From Pseudomonadota bacterium (GTDB taxonomy: Bacteria > Pseudomonadota > Gammaproteobacteria > Xanthomonadales > Xanthomonadaceae): 7,458 bases of DNA. The notes beneath the pieces were generated by a model that was given only the letters and a program-made list of their open reading frames with translations, made no database searches and was not told where the DNA came from. A program made the position numbers and the translations under genes. The stretch spans positions 1 through 7,458 of the forward strand of contig JAEXTE010000419.1 in NCBI GenBank assembly GCA_023453655.1. The letters are read 5' to 3'. Shown here piece after piece: positions 1 through 6,236 of this stretch (the first letter of the stretch is position 1; the number at the start of each line of letters is the position of its first letter).

Positions 1-1762
1 GCTCGTCGACGTTGACCTCGCGCTCCTGGGCCCAGGCGAAGCCGTTCGCGCCACGCTGCATCAGCCTTGCATACAGGCGTCCGTTTCGCGGGGACATCAC
101 GTCGAGCAGACCGTCCCCGTTCAGATCGGCCAGCTGCGGCTGGGAGGTACTGCCATCGACCGACGGAATGACCGGCGAGAGGCCGGCGATCAGGTTCGCC
201 GACATGTTGAAGCCGACGCCGTTCGACGGATGCACCTGCCAGCCCTGGTTCACCCCCCGCGAGACGAACAGGTCGTCGCGCCCGTCACCGTCGTAGTCCA
301 GCAACTGCCACCCGCCCTCGCCCCGCGCGACGATGTTGGCCGGCACGCAGTTGAACTGCGGGTTGGCGAAGGTGGGGGTCCCGTTGGCGGCCAGCGTACT
401 GGTCGTACTCACCAGCCAGGTGCCGCCCACGCAACCACTGCCCGCGAGGTACTGGAACACCGCATCCTGGCGGCCGTCCCCATTGATGTCACCGAGCTTG
501 AAGCCGCGGATATGGTCGTTGGCCAGCGTCAGGTTCGCGGGTCGCTCCACGGTCGAGAATTCGTGCTTGGCCGCGCTCCACTCGAAGCTCGTCGGCGATG
601 CGCATACGGCAGCGGAAGTATTGTCGCGGCATTCCTTGAGCGCCACGAGGCGATCCAGTCCGCTTCCAGAAGCGCTGTCCGCGTAGGTGAGCACGTAATG
701 CCGCGCCTGGTTGGCAAGCGTGCAGCTGGCTCCGACCGAGCCGGCCGCGGCACACGAGGTGATGCTGGCAAGCCGCCAGCGCTGGGTGTGGTAGGCGCCG
801 CCCGCGGAGTACCCGAGCGACCACTTGGCCGCGGGCAAGGCGGTGTAATTGAATACGATCTTTGCGTACGGCGCCAAGGCGCTGCCCGCCTGCCCGGCCA
901 ATACCGATTTGCCGGTGTAGCGCACCTCACGGAGCAGATGCTCGGCGGGGTTGGCCGCACTCCCGTGGTTCTCCAGGTAGTAGTAGTCGATGTAGTTGCC
1001 CGTCGAATCCTGGAAACGTGTCTGCGCCCAAAGCAGGGCCTTTGCCGTGTGCCCTGGCGACGTGGTCTCCACGTACCCATCCTGGCGGTTGGCCGTCGCG
1101 TTCGAGTCCCGATCGCCGTACCAGGAGATGGAGCCGTCCTTACGCTCGACCGTGAAGAATGCCGGCCCATTGGTGCCGGACGCTGGCGTGTAGGCACACA
1201 CCCGCTGGAAGGATTCGATTTCGGTGCGCAGCGTCTGCACCGTCATGCCTCCCACCGCCGGGCACGCTGCGCCGCCTACTGCGGTCAGCAGCCGCTGCCC
1301 GTCGAGGCAGAAGCGGTCGCCAGAGCCGTACGCGACGGGGCGTGGTGCAGGGTCGTCCACCGGCACGCCGCCACTCAGGAAGTCGCCCGCCTCGCGCGTG
1401 GCGCGGCAGCGGCTGATCGCCGAGGTTCCGCTGATCGACCATCCTTTGCCCAAGAGGCCATAGCCGCCCTGGCTGGAGTAGTTGATCGCGATCTGCGGCG
1501 CAACCCCGGCCGTGCCGGGCACCGCGTAGATGGGCACCGAGTAGGTGGCGGCACCCGACTCGTCCACACGGAACTCGGCGGCGGTGGCCGCCACCGAGTC
1601 GGAGACGGGATCGGCCGCCACCGAGGTCGATGGAGCACCGCCACCCGTGTCGGCTCTCGCATTGAAGAAAAGCCAGCCGGCCGGCAGGATCAGGACGGAA
1701 AGGACGGCGACGAGCGACGACGCCGCTAGCGCGGTGGTACGCGAACGATCCAGGTTTTCCAT
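1..1762 (-). CDS. SpvB/Rhs-type secreted protein with FG-GAP (VCBS) repeats, N-terminal part, C-terminus outside window
   Basis: The reading frame is open from ATG at 1762 to the window edge: 587 codons with no stop. Residues 1-8 are polar/basic and residues 9-33 are a hydrophobic segment ending in NARA, which looks like an export signal or a membrane anchor. Residues about 64-120 carry the hallmark of SpvB/TcaC N-terminal domains: YSVPIYAVPGTAGVAPQI, then NYSSQGGYGLLGKGWSISG and a following SxIxRC. Three FG-GAP/VCBS-type loops follow: DINGDGRQD at 424-432, DYDGDGRDD at 489-497 and DLNGDGLLD at 546-554. Such loops bind calcium in beta-propellers. In known relatives (SpvB, TcdB/TcaC, large Rhs proteins) this half belongs to a shell that carries a variable, often toxic, C-terminal domain. 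That domain is not visible here, so a toxin role is inference. The start is supported by GGGGA 6 nt upstream. The family identification is strong; the exact subtype is not determined. Confidence 0.9.
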   Translation of the reverse strand, partial: MENLDRSRTTALAASSLVAVLSVLILPAGWLFFNARADTGGGAPSTSVAADPVSDSVAATAAEFRVDESGAATYSVPIYAVPGTAGVAPQIAINYSSQGGYGLLGKGWSISGTSAISRCRATREAGDFLSGGVPVDDPAPRPVAYGSGDRFCLDGQRLLTAVGGAACPAVGGMTVQTLRTEIESFQRVCAYTPASGTNGPAFFTVERKDGSISWYGDRDSNATANRQDGYVETTSPGHTAKALLWAQTRFQDSTGNYIDYYYLENHGSAANPAEHLLREVRYTGKSVLAGQAGSALAPYAKIVFNYTALPAAKWSLGYSAGGAYHTQRWRLASITSCAAAGSVGASCTLANQARHYVLTYADSASGSGLDRLVALKECRDNTSAAVCASPTSFEWSAAKHEFSTVERPANLTLANDHIRGFKLGDINGDGRQDAVFQYLAGSGCVGGTWLVSTTSTLAANGTPTFANPQFNCVPANIVARGEGGWQLLDYDGDGRDDLFVSRGVNQGWQVHPSNGVGFNMSANLIAGLSPVIPSVDGSTSQPQLADLNGDGLLDVMSPRNGRLYARLMQRGANGFAWAQEREVNVDE

Positions 1763-1780
1763 GGCGGTTCCCCAACCGCC
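1763..1780 (-). promoter_or_regulatory. Perfect hairpin carrying the ribosome binding site of the SpvB/Rhs-type gene
   Basis: On the minus-strand RNA the 18 nt immediately before AUG read GGCGGUU, GGGG, AACCGCC. This is a perfect 7-bp stem with a GGGG tetraloop whose 3' arm touches the start codon. The GGGGA stretch is the only plausible Shine-Dalgarno sequence nearby, and it lies in the loop and the top of the stem. The stem would hinder 30S access to the start region unless it is melted or bound by something. The structure is seen directly; a regulatory role is inference. The same palindrome could instead be a DNA operator. Confidence 0.5.
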
Positions 1781-1837
1781 GGCACGCGCGCAGGCTACGT
1801 ACCAGCTTCCTTGCCGCTGCAACTGCCGTCCAGGCAT

Positions 1838-1854
1838 CCGTGACGGGCCGTGAC
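1838..1854. repeat. Direct repeat of CCGTGAC spaced 10 bp
   Basis: CCGTGAC occurs at 1838-1844 and again at 1848-1854, separated by GGG, so the copies lie one helical turn apart on the same DNA face. The repeat lies between the candidate promoter and the start of the SpvB/Rhs-type gene. Direct half-sites at helical spacing are typical of activator or repressor binding, but 7-bp repeats also arise by chance in GC-rich DNA. Confidence 0.3.
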
Positions 1855-1864
1855 CCGCCTGCCC

Positions 1865-1881
1865 GGCCTGCGCTGCAGGCC
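1865..1881 (-). other. Leader hairpin upstream of the SpvB/Rhs-type gene
   Basis: GGCCTGC at 1865-1871 and GCAGGCC at 1875-1881 form a perfect 7-bp stem with a 3-nt loop. If the candidate promoter at 1896-1924 is used, the hairpin would lie at the extreme 5' end of the transcript, where it could stabilise the mRNA. No T-run follows on the minus strand, so it is not a typical intrinsic terminator. Confidence 0.35.
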
Positions 1882-1895
1882 CCATTCGTTTCCGC

Positions 1896-1924
1896 TGAAT
1901 ACCTCCCGCGCCCGCTCCCGTCAA
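1896..1924 (-). promoter_or_regulatory. Candidate sigma70-type promoter of the SpvB/Rhs-type gene
   Basis: On the minus strand there is TTGACG (1924-1919, five of six matches to the -35 consensus), a 17-bp spacer, then TATTCA (1901-1896, three of six matches to -10). Transcription would start near 1889 and leave a leader of about 125 nt before ATG at 1762. A 6-bp inverted repeat (GCCGAG, CGAG, CTCGGC at 1939-1954) lies just upstream of the -35 box. The -10 box is weak, so this is tentative. Confidence 0.35.
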
Positions 1925-2040
1925 GATGGCTCGATGGGGCCGAGCGAGCTCGGCGATGCACAGTGCCGCTGCACCCCAGGGGGCGCTGCCCTGGCCGATC
2001 CGCTTGTGGTGTGCGGGGCACGGCGGTCGCAGCGCCCGGT

Positions 2041-2060
2041 CCGGTCGGATTGCCGACCGG
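2041..2060. other. 8-bp perfect inverted repeat
   Basis: CCGGTCGG at 2041-2048 and CCGACCGG at 2053-2060 pair perfectly around a 4-nt loop, ATTG. No T-run follows on either strand. It lies about 170 bp beyond the stop of the GGDEF-EAL gene and about 120 bp upstream of the candidate -35 box of the next gene. It could be a transcript 3'-end structure or a protein site; the sequence alone does not decide. Confidence 0.3.
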
Positions 2061-2177
2061 GGAGGCCCCTCCGGTGCGGTTCCGCCAAGGCTGTCGTTGC
2101 CCCTTGCCTGGGAGGATCTCGGGAGCGCCTGTCGAGCTTCATCCCCGCAAGCAGGGCATCCGGACAGTGTCCGACAA

Positions 2178-2197
2178 CGCCGCGGCAGTAAGCGGCG
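2178..2197 (-). terminator. Possible weak terminator hairpin of the GGDEF-EAL gene
   Basis: Reading leftward from the stop codon at 2231, the RNA can form a 6-bp GC stem (CGCCGC with GCGGCG, 8-nt loop) beginning about 34 nt after the stop, followed by UUGUC. A second small stem (CGGAC with GTCCG, 2161-2173) follows. The U-tract is poor, so termination may instead be Rho-dependent. Confidence 0.25.
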
Positions 2198-2230
2198 GGC
2201 CCGAATCGACTACACGAGCCCGCTGCCCGC

Positions 2231-4900
2231 TTATGGGGCCTCGCGCTGGAACACCACCCGCTCTGGCCGATGCAGCAGGAAACCCTGGGCGTAGTCGACG
2301 CCGAGTTCGCGCAGCACCGACAGCACGCTCTCCTCCTCCACCCACTCGGCCAGCACCAGCAGCTTGCGCTCGTGGCCGATCCGGGTCACCGCATCGACGA
2401 TGATGCGGCTCACCGGCTCGCGCCCCAGGTCGCGCACGAAGCTGCCGTCGATCTTGATGTTGTCCACCGGCAGGTTCTTCAGGTAACCGAACGAGGACAT
2501 GCCGGCACCGAAGTCATCCAGCGCGATCCGGCACCCGGCCGCGCGCAGGCGCTCCATCACCTGCGCGACACGCCGCAGGTCGCGGACCGCCACGGTTTCG
2601 GTGATTTCGAAACACAGCCGCTGCGGCTGCACGCCGAAGGCGGCCACCGCATCGAGGATGAAATCCGCCAGGCCATCGTCCTCGACGCTGGCGCCGGAGA
2701 GGTTGATCGAACAGCTGCGCAGTTCGGAACCGCAGGGATGCAGCCGCGAGAAGTTCGCCAGCGCGGTGTGGATGACCCAACGGTCCACGGCGGGCATCAG
2801 GCCGTAGCGCTCGGCAGCGCCGATGAAGGCGCCAGGCAGGATCACGCCGCCGGCGGGGTCGCGCATGCGCAGCAGCAGCTCCACGTGCACGCCCTCGCCT
2901 GGCGCCGGGTCCAGCGCCACCAGCTCCTGGTAGTCGAGCAGCAGATGGCCCTGCTCGAGCGCCCCGCGCAGCCGGTTGGCCCACTCCATCTCGCCGATGC
3001 GATGGGTGCTGGCGGCGTCTTCGCGATACGTGCAGACGCGGTTGCGCCCGCTTTCCTTGGCCTGGTAGCAGGCGCTGTCGGCCCAGGCCAGCAGGTCCTT
3101 GAGCGTGCTGCCCTTGCGCTCGACCATGACCAGGCCGATGCTGGCGCTGAGGGTATAGGTGCGTTCGCGCCAGCGGAAAATGTGCCGTTCGATGCTGCGG
3201 CGGATCCGCTCGGCCAGTGCCTCGGCCTGGGCCAGGTCCACGCCCGGGGCCAGCACCCCGAACTCGTCGCCACCCAGCCTGGCAAGCAGGCTGCCGGGGC
3301 CGAGTTCGGCGCGCATGGCCCGCGCCAGCTGCACCAGGAGCTGGTCGCCGGCGGCGTGCCCGGACAGGTCGTTGACCAGCTTGAACTGGTCCAGGTCGAA
3401 GTAGAGCAGCGCGAACGGCATGGCCGCGGCCGCGTCGTCGCGTCCGGCCAGCGCTTCGCGCAGCAGCCGTTCGAACTCGCGGCGATTGAGCACGCCGGTC
3501 AGCTCGTCGTGGGTGGCCTGGTAATGCAGGCGCTCGGTCATCGCGCGCTGCGCGCTGGTGTCGGTGGCGATCATCAGCAGGTGCGGCACGCCCTCGACCT
3601 CGACTTGCGCCAGCGAGGCGTTGGTCCAGAACGGTTCACCGCGCGCCGGGGCCAGCATCGCCTCCTGGCTGCGCCAGCCGCTGTCGCCCGTCGCCGCGGC
3701 GATCGCATCCTCGCAGAAGCGGCTGTCGGCGAACAGCGCGCGCAGGGGCGAGTCGACCACGTCGCCCAGCAGCTCGCGGGCGGCCTGGTTGGCGTAGGTG
3801 ATCCGGCTGCCATCACCATTGGCCAGCAGCACCAGCGCCGGCAGCAGCTCGTTGAGGGTGCGGAAGCGCGCTTCGCTTTCGCCGAAACGCTCGCTCATCC
3901 GCCGCCCCAGCTCCACCGCACGGCGCCGGGTGGTCATCTGCGACCACAGCAGCAGCGCCAGCAGCACGCTGATCGCGGTGCCGGCGACGAGTATCGCGCG
4001 CAGCTGTCCCCATTCGGTGGTGTCCCGGCGCGGCCACAGGCGCATTTCCCAGCGGCGGCCGCCGAAATCCACCTGGCGCACCTGCGCTGGGAGGGTCGGC
4101 GCCGCCTCCGCCGAGGCGAAGACCAGCTCCTGGCCCGCGGCCGCATCCAGGTCGCGGATGTGCACGTGCATGTATTCCAGCACCCGGCCCTGCAGGGCCC
4201 TGGTGATCATCGGCTCCAGCCGAAGGCTGACCGCCAGCGCGCCGATCTCGCGGGCGCGGCGGTCGGCGACCGTCAGCGGCACCGTGCCGCGGGAATAGAC
4301 CGGCAGGCGCACCGTGATCCCCCGCGCGCCCTCCGCGCCCTGGAACTGCATCAGCTGGAACGGTGCCGAGGCGGTCGGCAGGTCGCGGTCGCGCGCCAGC
4401 TGCAGCGCCCGCAGGTTCTCCGGCTGCCGGCTGATATCGAAGCCGAGCAGGACCTCGTTTCCTTCCAGCGGCGCCACGAACTGGTAGCGATACGTGCCCG
4501 CCCCGGACGGGTCCGTGCTGGCCTCGCGCTGCGCGAACGCGGTGAGCACGTACCCCTGCGACAACTGGTGCGGGCGCAGGTTCTGCTGGTAGTGGGCGAA
4601 CTCCTGCTGGTCCATGCCCTCGCTTGCGAGGAACACGGTCTGCATCGAGCGCAGCACCATGGCCGCTCCGTCCAGCGGCTGGCGCATGCGGGCCTGCGCC
4701 GCATTGGCCAGGGCCTGCTGCAGCAGCCCCGATTGCCGCTGCTGCTGGATCCACTGGTGGCGCGCGGTCGCGGCGGTGGCCAGCAGGCCCAGCAGCAGCA
4801 ACGCCAATGCCCACAGGGGAGAACTGGCCTGCCACCCGTGTGCGCCCAGCCGGTCCGCGTCCGCCCCGCCGTGCGCCTGTCCTGCTTCCCGTGCTGGCAT
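2231..4900 (-). CDS. Membrane CHASE-PAS-GGDEF-EAL c-di-GMP turnover protein
   Basis: This 889-residue protein probably makes and/or hydrolyses cyclic di-GMP at the inner membrane. Order from ATG at 4900: a hydrophobic segment at 28-45, a CHASE-type periplasmic sensor at about 46-302 (APLEGNEVLLGFDISRQPEN is typical), a second membrane segment at 303-320, PAS at about 342-457, GGDEF at about 465-625 and EAL at about 645-885. GGDEF is intact at 543-547. The four residues at the usual inhibitory RxxD site are GPGS, so product inhibition there is probably lost. EAL catalytic residues all appear present: E674 (as ELL), R678, N733, E765, D795/D796, K816, E852 and Q872. Both activities are therefore possible; which dominates is unknown. 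The frame stays open to an ATG at 5029 (932 residues), but only 4900 has a good ribosome binding site (GGGAG, 8 nt upstream). The extra 43 residues are atypical before a first membrane segment. Confidence 0.95.
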   Translation of the reverse strand: MPAREAGQAHGGADADRLGAHGWQASSPLWALALLLLGLLATAATARHQWIQQQRQSGLLQQALANAAQARMRQPLDGAAMVLRSMQTVFLASEGMDQQEFAHYQQNLRPHQLSQGYVLTAFAQREASTDPSGAGTYRYQFVAPLEGNEVLLGFDISRQPENLRALQLARDRDLPTASAPFQLMQFQGAEGARGITVRLPVYSRGTVPLTVADRRAREIGALAVSLRLEPMITRALQGRVLEYMHVHIRDLDAAAGQELVFASAEAAPTLPAQVRQVDFGGRRWEMRLWPRRDTTEWGQLRAILVAGTAISVLLALLLWSQMTTRRRAVELGRRMSERFGESEARFRTLNELLPALVLLANGDGSRITYANQAARELLGDVVDSPLRALFADSRFCEDAIAAATGDSGWRSQEAMLAPARGEPFWTNASLAQVEVEGVPHLLMIATDTSAQRAMTERLHYQATHDELTGVLNRREFERLLREALAGRDDAAAAMPFALLYFDLDQFKLVNDLSGHAAGDQLLVQLARAMRAELGPGSLLARLGGDEFGVLAPGVDLAQAEALAERIRRSIERHIFRWRERTYTLSASIGLVMVERKGSTLKDLLAWADSACYQAKESGRNRVCTYREDAASTHRIGEMEWANRLRGALEQGHLLLDYQELVALDPAPGEGVHVELLLRMRDPAGGVILPGAFIGAAERYGLMPAVDRWVIHTALANFSRLHPCGSELRSCSINLSGASVEDDGLADFILDAVAAFGVQPQRLCFEITETVAVRDLRRVAQVMERLRAAGCRIALDDFGAGMSSFGYLKNLPVDNIKIDGSFVRDLGREPVSRIIVDAVTRIGHERKLLVLAEWVEEESVLSVLRELGVDYAQGFLLHRPERVVFQREAP

Positions 4901-4908
4901 GAGTCCGG

Positions 4909-4913
4909 CTCCC
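4909..4913 (-). promoter_or_regulatory. Ribosome binding site supporting the 4900 start of the CHASE-GGDEF-EAL gene
   Basis: The minus strand reads GGGAG followed by 8 nt and ATG at 4900. The upstream ATG codons at 5029 and 5017 lack a comparable purine-rich element at the right distance. This favours the shorter product, although the longer frame is not excluded. Confidence 0.55.
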
Positions 4914-5085
4914 ACGACGACAACGGCGACGATGCTGTCCCCCGCCCGCCGCCCGGTGAAAGCGGCCGGATGGGAGACCCGGCATCCCGGTCGCCGCAGC
5001 CGGCCGACCGTGGCCATGAATACATCCATCGGCCGGCGGAGGGAAATCTTGACCCCCCGATCCTGCGGAACTGCCGATCAGGGGC

Positions 5086-5106
5086 CCGCCGCGAGCCCCG
5101 CGGCGG
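5086..5106. other. 8-bp GC hairpin between lipocalin and c-di-GMP genes
   Basis: CCGCCGCG at 5086-5093 and CGCGGCGG at 5099-5106 form a perfect 8-bp stem with a 5-nt loop. It sits about 90 nt after the lipocalin stop and about 190 bp upstream of the likely GGDEF-EAL start. A smaller stem (CCGGC with GCCGG, 5175-5187) lies right after the lipocalin stop. Neither is followed by a T-run, so intrinsic termination is uncertain; they may protect the lipocalin mRNA 3' end. Confidence 0.3.
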
Positions 5107-5193
5107 CCTCACCGGGTATCGCTGGGCACCGGGGGCGCCGCTCCCCGCTCCCGCGGCCGCGAATGCCGCACGACCCGGCGCCGCCGGCTCCCT

Positions 5194-5739
5194 TCAGCGC
5201 TGCTCCGTCCGGATCAGCCTGGCAGTCTCGAATCCCATGCCCCTCGCCTTGTCGATCAGCGCGTCCAGCTCCGTCTCGGGGAACGCCTGTTCGCGGGTGA
5301 GGAACCACAGGTACTTACGGTCCGGCGAGCCGACGATGGCCCAGCGGTACCCGGGGTCCAGGTCGAGGATCCAGTAGTCGCCCCAGACCGCCGGAAGGAA
5401 CGACAGGAACGCGGGCGCGAACCGCACTTCCAGCTTCGAGGTGCTCTCGCCCACGCGGCGCGCGATCGCGGTCGCTTCGATGCGCTTGCCGTCCTTGTCG
5501 TCGCACTGGTTCACCACGTCGATGCGCCCGTCCTCGCGCAGGGCGTAGCGGGCCGTCGTGTTCGCCACGCAGTTGCGCTGGAAAAACAGCGGCAGGTGGG
5601 CCTGCTCGTACCAGGTGCCGACATAACGCGCCAGGTCCACCGAGGCGACGGCTTCAAGTTCCGGGGACTGGGCCTGGACGGAGAACGTGGCCGACAGGAG
5701 CAGCGCGGCGGCGGCTGCAGTGGAGCGGGCATGGCGCAT
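5194..5739 (-). CDS. blc: Bacterial lipocalin (Blc family), probably periplasmic
   Basis: This 181-residue protein is a small beta-barrel carrier, which in the Blc family binds fatty acids or lysophospholipids in the cell envelope. Residues 1-23 form a signal peptide (basic start, AAAAALLLSATFS core, VQA before Q24). The lipocalin signature is GTWYEQAHLPLFFQ at 41-54. C57 and C79 sit where Blc-type proteins have paired cysteines (CVANTTARY and VVNQC). YWILDLDPGYRW (122-133), VGSPDRKYLWFLTR (136-149) and the C-terminal helix match the rest of the family. The ATG at 5739 is chosen because a signal peptide starts there. The frame stays open to 6069, but the upstream residues are low-quality sequence. 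The Shine-Dalgarno is weak. Unlike E. coli Blc, there is no lipobox cysteine, so the mature protein should be soluble or secreted, not lipid-anchored. It reads away from the phosphatase gene. Confidence 0.93.
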   Translation of the reverse strand: MRHARSTAAAAALLLSATFSVQAQSPELEAVASVDLARYVGTWYEQAHLPLFFQRNCVANTTARYALREDGRIDVVNQCDDKDGKRIEATAIARRVGESTSKLEVRFAPAFLSFLPAVWGDYWILDLDPGYRWAIVGSPDRKYLWFLTREQAFPETELDALIDKARGMGFETARLIRTEQR

Positions 5740-6236
5740 GGAGGTATCCGGGATCGAAGGGTGCGGGTAGATCTCACAGCGGCCGTGTGGGGACCATGAA
5801 GGCCGGGCCGTCGCGGCTGCAAACCAACGACGCGGGAAACCCCTGCCACCGCCTCGCCGGTCTGCCGATTGGACCGCCTCGCCGTTCCACCGCACCGCTG
5901 GCCGCAGCAGCAGCCCGGACACCACCGGGCTCATGGTGGAGAGCTCGCTGGACCGTCGCCGCAGGCGGCAGCGCAGGTCCAATCGGGCCCCGGGCACCAG
6001 CGCCCTGCTGCGCGCTGATGATGAGGTTCGGCCTCGGCGTCGCCATGCATGACCGCGGCAAGGCCACATTCCGTCCGACGTCCCAGCGCGCGGGGCTGAT
6101 CGGGATGACGACCTTCGGCGTCATGGGTGCGCCGGGACTCCTGAGCCTGGGGGTGTCGCTGCGCTCCGGCGCAAGCAAGCGTGAGATCGGCCCACCCCTG
6201 TACGACAATGGGGCCGATGCCCACACGGATGGTCCC
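5740..6236. other. Interval between divergent lipocalin and phosphatase genes
   Basis: This stretch of about 500 bp should contain the promoters of both divergent genes, but I could not assign convincing -35/-10 boxes. Its left half has weak coding character on all frames and contains the nested inverted repeat at 5865-5986. From about 6018 to 6191 the plus frame that continues into the phosphatase has strong G/C preference at third positions (51 of 58 codons) with no stop. That part may be translated as an N-terminal extension, or be the remnant of another gene. Confidence 0.5.
5865..5986. repeat. Nested inverted repeat (122-bp imperfect stem-loop)
   Basis: The outer arms CCGATTGGACC (5865-5875) and GGTCCAATCGG (5976-5986) pair over 11 bp without mismatch. 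Inside them are further complementary pairs in nested order: CCGCCT/AGGCGG (5874-5879 with 5963-5968, sharing two bases with the outer arm), TCCACC/GGTGGA (5886-5891 with 5935-5940) and AGCCCGG/CCGGGCT (5912-5918 with 5925-5931, 6-nt loop). All are roughly co-centred near 5913-5926. It could fold as a structured RNA, or be a small repeat element. Individual short pairs are expected by chance in GC-rich DNA; the nesting is what is notable. Confidence 0.4.

Larger units (their letters stand above)
1763..2230. other. Non-coding interval between the SpvB/Rhs-type gene and the c-di-GMP gene
   Basis: I found no supportable gene in this 468-bp interval. The short open frames in it are arginine/proline/alanine-rich without family resemblance, as expected of GC-rich shadow frames. 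It holds the leader and candidate promoter of the leftward SpvB/Rhs-type gene and, at its right end, the 3' flank of the leftward GGDEF-EAL gene. Perfect hairpins occur at 1763-1780, 1865-1881, 1939-1954, 2041-2060 and 2178-2197. Confidence 0.6.

Noticed and set aside
230..1729. Open plus-strand frame of 499 codons opposite the SpvB/Rhs-type gene
   Set aside because: It is arginine/valine/glycine-rich with no recognisable domain; the minus-strand frame shows SpvB and FG-GAP motifs throughout.
1140..2021. Minus-strand frame of 293 codons overlapping the SpvB/Rhs-type start
   Set aside because: It overlaps the real gene in another frame and its product resembles no family; it is a shadow of the SpvB frame plus leader.
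2270..5377. Open plus-strand frame of 1035 codons opposite the c-di-GMP gene
   Set aside because: Its product is low-complexity, rich in H/Q/R/A/G and without family resemblance, while the minus strand encodes clear CHASE, PAS, GGDEF and EAL domains. Long antisense frames are common in GC-rich genes.
5740..6069. N-terminal extension of the lipocalin to an ATG at 6069
   Set aside because: A clear signal peptide begins at the ATG at 5739, and the upstream 110 residues are basic low-complexity sequence that would bury the signal peptide.
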